The translations under genes and the position numbers were made by a program. Of a stretch of 64,000 nt of DNA, positions 50,265 through 61,644 are shown piece after piece. The stretch is taken from contig OZ218950.1 in the NCBI GenBank assembly GCA_965112735.1, forward strand, positions 1,116,001 through 1,180,000. Reading direction: 5' to 3'. Source of the DNA: Phaeosaccion multiseriatum. Its lineage: Eukaryota; Ochrophyta, other classes. Each line of letters starts with the position of its first letter. The stretch's first letter is position 1. Below the pieces are notes generated by a model. It was not told where the DNA came from. It was given only the letters and a program-made list of their open reading frames with translations, and made no database searches.

Positions 50265-51811
50265 ATGGCGAACTTCTCGAGGATGGAAGAGCAGAACATG
50301 GTGTGTGATTGAGTTGAGGGGGGGGGGGAGGATAGGGGGAAGCGGGGTTGGGTTGGTTGCGCGCGATAGGGAGAGAGCGAGAGAGAGGCTGTGCGTCTGC
50401 CCCTCGCCTCCACCCTTTTGATGAAAATAAAAGATTGCACACGTTGTCGCCCACAAAACTTCAATGCCCAACGACGAGTCGGTCCTCATCCTCCCTCCCT
50501 CCTACCCCCGTGCGTCTTATCCTCTCTCTTACGAGTAAAGGAGGGCGTTGCCGATACCCACTACCTGACGGGGTGCACAGACATCGCAATGGTGGCAGGC
50601 GACAGACCCTGCCTCATCGACGACGAGTGGGGCTCGGAGGTGGGCTGGAACCAATTCTCGTGCCAGGTCCGTCTATCAGTCCATCGGTCCATCAGTCAGT
50701 CAGAGAGAGGAGGAGGCCACCTTACACGACCTAGTTTTGCCTGCTGGCTGAAGGAAGACGAGGAGGAGAAAGAGGAGGAGGAGGCAACCTTTTGGGTTCC
50801 CATCTTCCCTCTTCCCTGCCCCCGAAAGAAGAAACGGGAGACAACAACCTATTCCTCCCCCTCCCTCAACCCCTCCTCCCTTCTCTTAAACGCCGCTCTC
50901 ATGTCCTCCAGCTCCACGCCGCCAACGGGCTTGAACACAAGGCCGGCTACTTGCGCAGGAACCCTCACGTACGTGTCGACCTCGTGGAGAGCGCAAGCGG
51001 AAAGACGCTGGCGAGGAAGCGGTCTGGCGCCGGGGGAGGCTCGGTTCCTCTCGCCGCCCCCAGGTGGGACGAGGGCAGCGCAAAGGCCGAGAGCTGCATC
51101 ACACTCGCTCTACCCTCCGGGGCCTCTCTGGAGGGGCTCGGGTTGGTGCTTCACGTGGGGACTCTCAACAGGTGTGTGGCATTCTGGTATCGTGTACACG
51201 ATGCGATGCTGTGTACTACATGTCTTGTAAGGAAGGCGGGGTAGGGAATGGAACGACGTGACTGACTGACTGACTGACTGACTGACTGGCTGGCTTGGTC
51301 CTTCTTTGTGCTGCTCAGGCTCGGCGGAGGAGAGGAAATCATGGGCAGCAGTCCCGTACTGAGCCTCTCAAGGCTCGGAAACCTCCCCAGCGGCACGGGC
51401 TTCCTCAGACTCCCACTCGACTTGAGCGACGGCGGTCAGCTGGAGGTCACCCTTCGCTACCACGACGACGCCCACACCGACACACTTCACCCGGACGTCC
51501 CTGCTGCCCCTGCTCCTGCTGCTGGTGATTTTGCTAGCGAAGAGGGGAAGGAGGAGGATGGACACGATACGAGCAGCGACAGCGACAACGACAATACCAG
51601 TGACTCGGATGCTAGTGCGCAGAAGACAATTGTGCTGACGGCCAAGGAGATTGGGTTGAGTCTGGAGGACCGTTACCTCGGTCTGGCCAGAGAGAAGCCT
51701 GTCAACGACCTCTTTATGACCGAAGGGACTGGTCGTTACACCCTCAAGTTTTACCTCTGGGACCGGCCCAGCCTCGTTGGCTCGGGCTTTGGGGGACAGC
51801 AGCCACAATAG
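50265..51811 (+). CDS. Unrecognised protein, possibly C2-like beta-sandwich
   Basis: I do not recognise the family. Proposed exons 50265-50300, 50541-50666, 50912-51171 and 51319-51811 close in frame, about 304 aa. The first exon (MANFSRMEEQNM) is the weakest part; the last three are well supported by splice signals and phases. Sequence runs THYLTGCTDIAMVAGDRPCL, then GYLRRNPHVRVDLVESASGK, LHVGTLNRLGGGEEIMG, SGFLRLPLDLSDGGQLEVTL and, near the end, GRYTLKFYLWDRPSLVGSGF. Alternating hydrophobic strands with an acidic Asp/Ser loop (about residues 220-245) would suit a beta-sandwich, but that is inference from pattern. The second donor is GTCCGT, less usual than its neighbours. No signal peptide or membrane helix. 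Confidence 0.6.
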
Positions 51812-52490
51812 GTGTGCAATACAGGAGGAGTGGTGGAGTGATGGCGAGTGGGGGAGAGGGGGAGGCGAGGATGTAGTATTGTGGGATGGTCGAAGAAAGA
51901 GGGGGGTTGCTGATGAAGTGAGAGAGGGATGAGAGGGCGGGCTGCAAGTACATGGAGCCCGACTGAATTAGACATGACCGGCTGGACATGGGTGTATAAT
52001 ATACAATATACACACACTTTTGACGCCGCCAACACGCAAATGTACACATACACAAGCACTTACGTACACATTTTAGATGGTAGGAACACAAAAGAAAAGC
52101 GCGAACTCTGGAGAAGCGCGCCGTCTGCTGTTTTCCTCAATCGAAAGAGTCTCCGGGCCACTTGAGTCACTCGCTCTCCGCTGAGCCGTACAATGAAATC
52201 GGCGGCCCCAACATCTCGACACGCACACGTACACACACGCACACACAAGCACGCACGTACGCGCACACAGCACGCACACCAGCACCCGCCGCCTGGCAAA
52301 TGCCCCATTGCCATGACCCCTCAAAGTGGTGTATATCCAATGCCTCTGAGCTGAGCTGAGCTGAGCTGAGGTGCTTGCTCTCCCCACCACCACCATCACC
52401 ACCGATGCTTTTCTCTCCGCGGATGCGCCTCGAGGCCTGGCACGAACAGTGAGTGAGGCCTAAGGCCAAGTAACACACCATTCCTCGGCG

Positions 52491-52545
<55 letters not shown>

Positions 52546-52567
52546 GTTTGATTTTATCTTTTCCACG
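51812..52567. other. Convergent 3' spacer with (GTT)n
   Basis: No gene. Holds a CACGCACA-rich stretch (52220-52285), GAGCT pentamer repeats (52345-52370) and a (GTT)n microsatellite at 52490-52544 near the SGT1 stop. Confidence 0.6.
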
Positions 52568-53897
52568 TCATTTGCTGCTGCTGCTGCCGTCCCCCCCGCC
52601 CCCCGGGACTTTCTTGCCCTCCCACGTCTTCCACTCCATGCCATCAGGTGCTGTCCGCTCCTTCTCATAGTCTGTCGTGCCCACCTCGTCCCAATTGGTG
52701 GATAGCACCGTGCCTCCACTCGTCTGCATGCTCTTGACCATCGCCCGTCTCGTGTCCTCCGAGGCATTGCTGTAGATCTGTTTAAACAGAGCGTTGAGTG
52801 CCTCTTCTCCCTCCGGCTTGTCCGCTTCCAACTCTCGGTTGATTTCTTTCTCGACCGTCTCCCAATTCTTCTTACTGGCGTAGGGCCGGGGAATCGACGT
52901 CGGTACAGTACCCTCCTCCCCTGCCTCCTCCCCCCCCGCCTCTCCCTCCACTCCTGCTCCTCCTCCTCCTCCTCCTCCTCCTCCTCCTCCTCCTCCTCCT
53001 TCCCCAGCCCCCCCCATCTCCTTGTCTGTTCCTTCTCCTCCTTCTCCTCCTCCTCCTCCTCCTCCTGCTGCTTCCCGTGCCTTCGCCGCCTCCTCTGCTG
53101 CGGCATCTGCTGCCAACTTGGCCTTCTTGCTCTTGGACACATCAAGGTCTGGCCAGTGCTCCCCAGGCTTCGCCTTCCACACAATTACCTCCACCTTGGC
53201 AGCACTGTACTTGATCTTCCTCTTGGCGGGATTGATTAAGCCGTAGAGGGTGCGGTGGAAGAGAACGGTATCCTCTGCCCCAGAGCCGGACCTGTTGACC
53301 AGGCTCAGCTTGACGCTGTGGTGATACAGGGGTGTGTGTGCATGTATGTGTAAGTAACGCGATACGGGGATGGGAAACGCAGCAAGGAGAGCGTCGATAT
53401 TCCATACTTTTCTTTCCTTCCCTCGCCTCCCCCAACCTGCTCTTGCCTTCCCTCCACGCTTGCCTCCTCCTTCCTCCCCCTCCTCCCACCACTCCCACTC
53501 CAACACCCTCACTTACCTGTCTTCATCAATCTCCACCTTCGCATCCGCCTCCTTGACTCCCTTGTGTAAGATGCTGATGCCCACCTTCTCGTCCGTCTGA
53601 TAGTACTGGAAAGGCGTGGCCAGATGGGTCGGAGCCGGTGGCTTCTTCACCGACGCTGCTGGGGCACGGGAGCCGCCGCCAGTCACCGATGATGTCGGCA
53701 TCCCTATACTGCTGCTGCTACTGCTGCTACCACTGCTGGCGCCTTTGGTTGAGGAAGGAGGAGCACTGCGCCCCCCCCCCGCCGTCTCCCCCTCCCCCCC
53801 CTCATCCTCATCGTCGGAGCAGGCGTCGAGCTCTGCCTCGCACTTGCGCAGCCATGTGCCGTACTTGCGAGCGTCCGCCGGCGGAGCAGAGTTACCA

Positions 53898-53929
<32 letters not shown>

Positions 53930-54262
53930 CTGCTGCAGCTCTTGCCCTTTCCCAAAGGCCTGTTGCGCTGCCTCGAACTCACCCAAAGCAAAGCAGGCGA
54001 CCCCCTTCCTGTGGTACGCAATCTCACTCGCCGGGTCAAGTCGAATGGCCGTCGCCGCGTCTCCCAAGGCCTCTTGATGCCTCCCCAGCTTGAGGAGGGC
54101 AGCGCAGCGGTTGTTGAAGATCGCCGCCCCTGCCGCTTCTGTCGTCCCCTGCGTGGCGATGGATTGATCGATGCCGGCTCCGTAGCTCTGGACGGCGGCT
54201 TCGTAGTCCTCGTCCAGAAAGAGGGCGTTGCCTGCTGCTAGAGCTGCGGAAGCGTCACCCAT
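52568..54262 (-). CDS. SGT1 co-chaperone (TPR-CS-SGS)
   Basis: HSP90 co-chaperone linked to SKP1/SCF ubiquitin ligases and kinetochore assembly. Two exons (54262-53517, 53315-52568) join in phase 2, about 497 aa. N-terminal TPR repeats (residues about 4-120) include AGNALFLDEDYEAAVQSYGA, NNRCAALLKLGRHQEALGDA and AYHRKGVACFALGEFEAAQ. The CS domain begins ATPFQYYQTDEKVGISI, is split by the intron, and continues with LYGLINPAKRKIKYSAAKVE and VIVWKAKPGEHWP. The C-terminal SGS domain has RPYASKKNWETVEKEI, EEALNALFKQIYSNASEDTR and STNWDEVGTTDYEKE. A Gly/Glu-rich linker separates CS and SGS. The dispersed motif, as CTGTATCACCACAG, forms the 3' splice site of the intron. Confidence 0.95.
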
Positions 54263-54589
54263 CTTTTGTTTTTTCCCTCTTTTCTTGTTCTACTCACTCT
54301 CTTTTCTCTCTCTCCCCCCCCTTGTTGCACACACCTCCTCTCCTCCAACTGTTCCCCCCTTTCCCCCCCTTCTCTCTCCGCTCGTTCACTCGCTGCTCCT
54401 CCTCGCCAGACACGACTCCAGCACCCGCAGAAGCAGAGTGACAACAGCACCAGGAGCAGAACTAGGGAGGGTCGTTGCTTTGAGGGGAGCAACGGAACCC
54501 ACCGGGGGCCTCCCGCCCCAGCCTACCCCATTGACATAATATTCCCTTTCCCTCACAAGAGAACAAAGGGCCTTGTTAACCCACACAAG
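54263..54589. promoter_or_regulatory. Divergent promoter region, SGT1 / protein disulfide isomerase
   Basis: 327 bp between two protein-folding genes facing outward, pyrimidine-rich on the plus strand. Shared control inferred from geometry only. Confidence 0.5.
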
Positions 54590-57051
54590 ATGAAGACTCT
54601 GTCACCCGCATTGCTCGTGGGGCTTCTGGCTTCTCTTCTTCCTCATGGAGCAGGAGCGATCGGCGGAGGGGATCCCTATGGTGAGTTTGGGGGTTCGAAA
54701 GGAGGGGGAGGACAGGGAGGTGGTGGGCCGAGCGAGTCGCAGCTTCATCTCCTCCTGCTGGTTGTGCTGTCTTACTTCCGACTGAAAGGACCCCATTCGA
54801 GGGAGGTAGGCCTTAAATAGGACAAGTTGTTCCATATAGGGGGGAGATGCTTGTTTTGTATCACCCAGCTAGCACCGGTTTGATCGATCTGCACGGATCT
54901 AGTCTCAGAGGAGCTATCCGACAGGCTATACTCTTCGTGCACTCTTCCAAATCCTATGAAACGCGGTTTTATTCGTGGAGAGCCTGGTTTGGATAGAGGG
55001 TGCGATCTTCGCGGCTGGTGCTTCTCTGCCTCACAGTGCTATCAAGATACGGATACACTGAGTGCTTTTGCTCTCACGAGAGAGAGACACACACTAAGAG
55101 AAAGAGAAGAGAAGAAGAAAAAATGTCTCCTCTGCTTGAAACGTGCGGCTTTGGGAACCTGCACAACAACACGTCTTTGTTATCCACATTTTGAGCCTCT
55201 CCCTCTGGACGGGCGACACGTGGCGCACAGCAGCGAGAATCCCTCCCTCCCTCTCTCTCTAACAAGTGCTCGCAGCTGCTCTTCTCTTATCATCCTCACC
55301 TCACCCACCCACCGACTCACCCACCCACTCACTCACTCACTCACTCACTCACTCACTCACTCACTCACTCACTCACTCACTCACTCACTCACTCACTCAC
55401 TCACTCACTCACTCACTCACTCACTCACTCACTCACTCACTCGCTCACCATTCTACTCACTCCCATCGTCCTCACTCTCACTCACCAACCTCACATGCTC
55501 TCCCCACCCCCTCTCTCTCACTCATTCACTCACTCACTCACTCCCTCACTCACTCACTCACTCACCTCAAGCACCCCCCTCCATCCACTGCCATCCCCTC
55601 CTTTAGGCGACATTGACATGGAAGAAATGATGGCAAGCATGGGCATGGGAGGAGGGATGGGAGGGATGGGCGGCTTCGGAGGCTATGATGACTACGGCGG
55701 TTACGGCGGTTACGGTGGTTACGGAGGGATGGGCGGTGGCTATGGGGGTGGTATGGGGGGGCTCCCCTTTACAAATCTGGCGTCCAAGGAGGAGGTCAGT
55801 GAGTGAGGGAGGGAGGGAAGGAGGGAGGGAAGGAGGAAGGGAATGGGTGAGAGAGAGAGGGAGGGAGGGAGGGAGGGAGGGAGCGAGGGAGCGAGGGAGG
55901 GAGTGAGTGGGCGAGGGAGGGAGTGCGTGGGTGAGCAGCGGTCTATCAGGGCCACTCACTATACCCGTGCTGTCTGGGCGAGGATGGTGCTTGATGGTGC
56001 TTTCGTTTCTCTTTCCCTTTTCCATTCCCCCTCTTATCTGCCTGGCGGAATGGCTGCTTTTGGCTGGCTCTCTTGGCTCTCCCTTGTCCCTCGTCTCCCC
56101 TTGTTCTTGTGTACACTGCCATCTACTGTCATATTTCGAAGTAGTACTTCACTTCTCTACGCTGCTGTCTGTGCCCTCCTCTCTCCCTACCTGCACACGC
56201 CCTCATCCCTGCCATCCACTGCCATCTCATTATCTGCCTATTTGCAGATGGAAGACTTCGTGTCGGCGGATGAAATGACGCCATGTTTGGTTGCCTTCTT
56301 TGATCCAGAGGCAGAGCATGGAGCAGAAGATATGCAGGTACAGACAGAGAGAGAAGAGAGATAGAGGGAGAGGAAAGAGAGGGAGAGGAGAGGGAGAGAA
56401 GAGAGGAGAGAGAGGGGGGGGGGAGACAGAACAGAGAGAGGAGAGAGGAAGGGAGAGAGAGAAGGGCGAGAGAGAAGGGAGAGAGCGTGGGTAGAGGGGA
56501 TACCGTTAAGGGAGAGAGCATGGGTAGAGGGGTACTGTTACGTGTGTGTGAGAGAGGGAGGGGGGGAGAGGAGAAAGAAGAGAGAGAGACAGAGAGGGGA
56601 AGGAGGGAAAAGAGGAGAGCATAGGGCACAATTATGCAGCTAAGCAAGTGCTGTGTGTGTGCGTGCTGTGTGTGCGTGCGTGTAGTGTGTGAGTGTGTAT
56701 GTGTGTGTGTGCGTGTAGTGTGTGAGTGTGTATGTGTGTGTGTGTGCATGTACACATGCTCTGCACGTGTGCCATCATCATTTCGGCCATTCTCATTCAT
56801 CCCGTTTGGGTCGGAAGGAAGAAAGCCGTAGTGAGACTCTAGGATCTGACGACCCAATGATCAAGTGATAAACCCCTCTCCCTCTCTCTCTCACTCACTC
56901 CTTGCCTGCCTGCCTGCCTGCCCCCCTCCCCCCCTCCCTTTCTTTCTCCCTCCCTCCCACCCATCTCTCTCTTTGTTCCATGGTGTGGGCAGAACTTCAT
57001 GGAAGCCGCTCAGGAGCTGTCCAGGACGGACATTAGGATCGGAGCGATGGC

Positions 57052-57120
<69 letters not shown>

Positions 57121-59926
57121 TGTGTGTATGCGTGCGTGTGCGTGTGTTTTCACGGAGGCTCATTTCGGTAAGCCGCCCTCGCTCCAGAGGCAAGTAAGCC
57201 TTGGGAAGCAGGCCTTACTCTTGAGTTAGTACGACCAGAGAGAGCGGCCGAAGGGAATATACCCGCTTTTTGGCGTCACCATCCACTGCCATCCACTGCC
57301 ATCCACTGCCATCTACGATAACGTGCTGCCATATCCCCTCCCCTGCTGCTGCTCTCTCTCTCTGTGCAGACCAGGAGGAAGTAGCGGGATTGGGGTACAG
57401 CAGTGGACGTGTGATGGCATACCCCCCCAAGCGATTCGTCAAGGAGGGAGTGGACAGGTGCGTTCCTCCTCCTCCTCCTCCTCCTCCTCCTCCTCCTCCT
57501 CCTCCTCGCTCTCCTCATCCCCCTCCTCCTCCTCCTCCTCCTCCTCCTCCTCCTCCTCCTCCTCCTCCTCCCCCCTTTCCTCCTCCTATTCCCCCCCTCC
57601 CCCCTTTTCCCCTCTCACTCCTAATATATCCCCCCCACCCCGTCCACTGCCATCTCTCCCCCCCACCCTTATAGAACCAAGTCTCGATTCCCAGGCAGCC
57701 GTATCTCCGCAGACTCTCTCGTGGCGTGGGCGCTGCAGGCAAGCACCCCTTCGGTCGGACAGCTCACCACCGATACTCTGCCCAGGTCAGTCAGTCAGTC
57801 AGTCAGTCAGTCAGTCAGTCAGTCAGTCAGTCAGTCAGTCAGTCATAAGGTCAGTCATAAGGTCAGTAGGTCAGTCAGTCAGTCAGTCAGTCAGTCAGTC
57901 AGTCAGTCAGTCAGTCAGTCAGTCGGTCAGTCAGTCAGTCAGTAGGTCAGTCGGTCAGTAGGTCAGTCAATCAGTCAGTCAGTCAGTAGGTCAGTTGGTC
58001 AGTCAGTCAAGCAGTCAGTCGGTCAGTCAGTCGGTCCGTCAGTCAATAAGGATTGGCGCTTTCTGCTTCTATCGGAGGGCGTTCTGTTCCCTTCACTTTT
58101 CTTGTCTTATACCTTCCTTCCACTTCCTTGCCCCCACTGTCTTCCACCCACTGCCTTCCTTCCCCACGCCACCACCACTCACAGATACTACACACTGGCG
58201 GCGAAGGAAGTAACCGTTTTCACTGACGTGGACCTTGACGCCAACAGCAAGGGCTACGAGTACTTCGCCACAAGGTTACGTAAGGCCACGCAGGGCTTAC
58301 CTAAGCATGAGGTAGTCACCAACATTGCGGATGCAGAAGAGCTCAAGGAGAGGATGGCAGAGAGGTACATGATTACAGATATGGAGGGACGAGATACAGC
58401 GGTGGGCATGCGCGTCGGGCTCAAGTTCTTTGCCATGAAGGTGAGCGTGTTGGTGATACAGAGAGAGAGAGAGAGAGAGAGGGAGGGAGGAGTGGAAGCC
58501 ACACCACGCCATTTGACATCATTTGGTTGGCACTTTCTTGACACAGACGCTATTCTCTTTTTGGAGTAAGCGCAGAAGCTTCCATATGGACCCCATGTAG
58601 TATATGGTGTTCGATTACTGATACGGTCACATAAAACAGAAACTGAAAATTGCTTGACACTTGCTTGACACTTGACATTTGACAGGGTGTGTTTTCAGGA
58701 GAAGCATTGGATGCGTTTGTTCGCTCCGTTCTCGCGGGGGATGTACAGCCCGTACATACAGCAGCGGGGCCGGAGACCTTCTCGGTGAGTGAGACTTGAC
58801 CAGAGCATTTGGTGATACAAAGCAGAGCAGTTGGTGATGCAGAGCAAAGTAGACGAGGTAGAAAGTGATTCAAAACACTCCATGATCATATCACAAGACG
58901 TGACACATGTCGGTGATACATGCTGGTGATATGACACATGTTGGTGAACATGTTGGTGATACAGGAGGAAGCGAAGCGGGGCTGGACCTCCCTCCCTCCC
59001 CTGTCGCTTACACTGAAAGGAATGTGAAGAAAGCCCTTCCTTGGCTGGTCTCAGCCATCCATCTTTCTTCCCTCATCTTTTATCCATCCATCCGTCTACC
59101 CTACCTACCATATGCCTGTGTATGGCACCGTATCACCAACACGCCACAGCCGCCCATGCCATCGTCGCCGTTTGGCGAAGCCCAAGAGGAGGAGGAAGTG
59201 GACGACAGCCACGTCGTGCACGTAACAGACAAAACCGTCAAGGAGGTGAGGTGCTGGAGAGAGAGAAGTCCGGGGAGTCATGGCGATTGCGATTGGGGAG
59301 GGAGGGTGCCCATTCCGTAGCGCATCTTCTTTTGTTCTTTGTGTGCATCTTGCCTTCCGCTGCACTGAACGAACCTATGTTTTCTTGTCCCTCCCCTCTC
59401 CCTCCCTCCCTCCCTCCCCTCCGTCCCTCCCTCCGTCCCTCCCTCCCTCCCTCCCTCCCTCCCTCCCTCCCTCCCTCCCTCCCTCCCTCCCTCCCTCCCT
59501 CCCTCCCTCCCTCCCTCCCCCCCTCCGTCCGTCCGTCCCTCCCTCCCTCCCTCCCCTCCCCGCTTTGTGTATTGCCAGGTGACAGAGAGCGGAGACGTGC
59601 TTATCGAGTTCTACGCGCCTTGGTGTGGCCACTGCAAGGTACGCTGCAAGTATTGCTGTTCGGCCTGTTTGTGTCCTTCTCTCTCCGTCTTTCTCTCTCT
59701 GTCCTTGTCTCTCTTTCTTCTCTCTCCTTCTGTCTCTATCTTCCCCTCTCTCTCCTCTCTTTCTCTCTATCCTCCCTCTATCTCTCTGTTCTGTCCGGTC
59801 CTGTCCTGCTTTGGCTCCTTGCAAAAGTCCAGCTCACGCTGACGTACATCATCACGTCCTCTCATCGGCGACCACCTACACACACACACACAAACACACA
59901 CATACATACACACACACAAACACACA

Positions 59927-59993
<67 letters not shown>

Positions 59994-60267
59994 GCACACG
60001 CACACGCGCACACACATACACACACAGTCCCTCAAGCCAGAGTTCGCCAAGCTTGCTGAGCAACTCAAGGATACCGAGGGCATCACCATCGCGGCTATGG
60101 ACGCTACTCAGCACTCCCCCCCGGACAGTTTCGAGGTCTCGGGCTACCCTTCGATCTTCATGGTCAAGGGAGGGGATGCGAGCAAGCCTGTACGCTACGA
60201 GGGGGCGAGGGACGCGGCGGCGATGTTGGATTACCTCCGGAAGGAGAGCACAGCGACAATTAGCTAA
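54590..60267 (+). CDS. Protein disulfide isomerase-like protein with one CGHC site
   Basis: Secretory-pathway thiol oxidoreductase of the PDI family. Eleven exons close in frame: 54590-54680, 55607-55794, 56248-56337, 56993-57053, 57370-57457, 57675-57785, 58185-58440, 58686-58784, 59150-59245, 59579-59638, 60028-60267, about 459 aa. Exon 1 is a signal peptide ([20 protein letters not shown]). A Gly/Met/Tyr-rich stretch ([15 protein letters not shown]) follows. The first thioredoxin-like domain ([20 protein letters not shown]) lacks a CxxC; a second redox-inactive domain has [20 protein letters not shown]. The last domain carries [14 protein letters not shown] at about residues 367-380, [14 protein letters not shown] with the cis-Pro, then [11 protein letters not shown]. 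No KDEL-like retention signal is present. The order b-b'-like then a' resembles a PDI that has lost or degenerated its first catalytic domain. Confidence 0.88.
55314..55445. repeat. (ACTC)n array in PDI-like intron 1
   Basis: About 32 ACTC units, interrupted and resuming near 55515-55565. Confidence 0.92.
57054..57115. repeat. (GT)n array starting at a PDI-like donor
   Basis: Intron 4 reads GTGTGTGT from its first base for about 60 bp. Confidence 0.92.
57462..57570. repeat. (CCT)n trinucleotide tract, PDI-like intron 5
   Basis: About 35 CTC/CCT units in two runs; not coding. Confidence 0.9.
57786..58048. repeat. (GTCA)n array starting at a PDI-like donor
   Basis: Intron 6 reads GTCAGTCAGTCA from its first base and continues for about 260 bp with occasional variants. 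Confidence 0.93.
58801..58966 (+). repeat. Cluster of dispersed-motif copies in PDI-like intron 8
   Basis: At least six variants in 165 bp: TTTGGTGATACAAAGCAG, GTTGGTGATGCAGAGC, TCGGTGATACATG, CTGGTGATATGAC, GTTGGTGAACATG and GTTGGTGATACAGGAG. The last ends in CAG and would be usable as an acceptor. Confidence 0.85.
59398..59558. repeat. (CCCT)n array, PDI-like intron 9
   Basis: About 40 units; forms the pyrimidine-rich region upstream of the exon that encodes the CGHC site. Confidence 0.92.
59876..60027. repeat. (CA)n array abutting the last PDI-like acceptor
   Basis: Imperfect CA run ending in CACACAG at the exon 11 boundary, so the repeat supplies the splice acceptor. Confidence 0.92.
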
Positions 60268-60774
60268 GGGGGCATCAGCCCAAGGGCGAAGGAGGAGGAG
60301 AGGAGAGGAGAGATGAGGGAGGGAGAGGTCAGCGACCATCTGCTGAGGAGCAGTCGCCAAGGGCTGAGGAGGAGGATAGGTCAGCGAGTATAAGCTAAGG
60401 ACAGGAGAGGAAAAGGGAAAGATGAGGGGATGGAGAGATTCCGGGAACGTCAGCCATGGGGAGTGCGGAGAGGACAGCTCAGGAGAAGGAGACGGCAGAT
60501 CAGCGAGCATCAGCTGAGGAGAAGGAGGGGCTCAGTCAGGATGAGCTAAGGAGAAGGGGACAGAGAGACAGAGAGAAGGACATGTCACCCAAGGAGGAGG
60601 AGAGATGAGCGAGAGCGAGCAAGGAGAACGGAGGGTTCAGCCAGGATGAGCTGAGGAGCTACATCTACGGAGGAGGAGACATGAGCGAGCATGAGCGAAG
60701 GAGAAGGCACTGAGAAGGAAGGGCACGGCAAAGGAGAGCAGAACCTTACAGGAACTGAAAGTTTTTTTTTTTTT
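60268..60774. other. Spacer with degenerate AGCTGAGGAGAAGG repeats
   Basis: No gene. Loosely repeated segments (CAGCGAGCATCAGCTGAGGA, CAGGATGAGCTAAGGAGAAG) at intervals of about 50-70 bp. Confidence 0.6.
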
Positions 60775-61156
60775 ACTGCGATTTCGCGGTTGAGTGGCAC
60801 TTTTGACGCCCCATTAATTTTTTTTGACGCCAAATGACGATTTTTTTGACGACGTTTGACGACGTTTGACGACGCTTTAGCCCCCTATTTGACGCCCTTT
60901 GACGCCCTTTGACGCCTTTTGACGCTCTTTGACGCCCTTTGACGCCCTTTTCCGTGATTTTTTTTTACGTCATTTTTTTTAGACGAAATTAAGGCGAATT
61001 AAGATAAAAGGGCGTCAAAGGGCGTCAAAGGGCGTCAAATAGGGGGCTAAAGCGTCGTCAAACGTCGTCAAACGTCGTCAAAAAAATCGTCATTTGGCGT
61101 CAAAAAAAATTAATGGGGCGCGTCAAAAGTGCCACACTCAACCGCGAAATCACAGT
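60775..61156. mobile_element. Fold-back element with roughly 150-bp inverted arms, GACGCC-rich
   Basis: Left arm about 60775-60925 and right arm about 61003-61156 are near-perfect inverted copies. Both read from the outside ACTGYGATTTCGCGGTTGAG, then CATTAATTTTTTTTGACGCC, three GACGACGTTT-type units, TTTAGCCCCCTATTTGACGC and CCTTTGACGCCC repeats. Differences are a few bases (for example GACGCCCC against GACGCGCCCC). The loop is about 75 bp and AT-rich. No coding capacity. It could be a foldback transposon, or be transcribed as a long hairpin. Confidence 0.85.
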
Positions 61157-61644
61157 TAATTAAAAAAAAAATTAAAAAAATAAAACCTCAGATCTATTAA
61201 TATATATATATATATATATACCAGGCCTCTCGCTGCGTGCTCCACACGCTGCCTGCATCATGTAAGCCGCATCCCCCTTGTCCTCTCGGGCCTCTCCTCT
61301 GCCACGACTCTTGGGCCTCCCTCTCTCCCTTCCTCCTCCCTCCTCCCTCCTCCCTCTCCTTCCCCTCCGCTCCTCCTCCCCTCTCCCCCCCCTTCCCCTA
61401 GGCCATCCCGTCCGTGAGCAGCAGCGTCACCAGCACCTGCACCACCGGGCTTGCAGAGATGTCAAGACCCGGGCACTCTATCTTGTCGAACAACAATTGG
61501 TCCACGCGCTCACAACAATTGGTCCACGCGCTCACCGAGCTCGTTCTCGCCATGGTGGAAAGCGGATCCACCCATCGATCATGGGTCCGGGACCAGCCAG
61601 CCAGCCAAGTATACCAAACAATCGCCCGTATCGTACTAGAGGGA
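61157..61644. other. Spacer with (TA)n and a 22-bp tandem duplication
   Basis: Contains (TA)n at 61199-61221, a pyrimidine-rich stretch (61315-61400) and the tandem pair CAATTGGTCCACGCGCTCAC at 61495-61515 and 61517-61537. On the minus strand a short frame ending VQVLVTLLLTDGMA at about 61402 would be open through GENELGERVDQLLFDKIECP if one duplicate were absent. Not assigned to a gene. Confidence 0.45.

Noticed and set aside
58965-59020. Extra PDI exon after the motif copy at 58964
   Set aside because: It has an acceptor but no donor before an in-frame stop, and exons 8 and 9 join in phase without it.
60268-60780. Possible tRNA or snRNA in the repeat-rich spacer
   Set aside because: No cloverleaf, B-box or Sm-like arrangement could be recognised; only degenerate repeats are seen.
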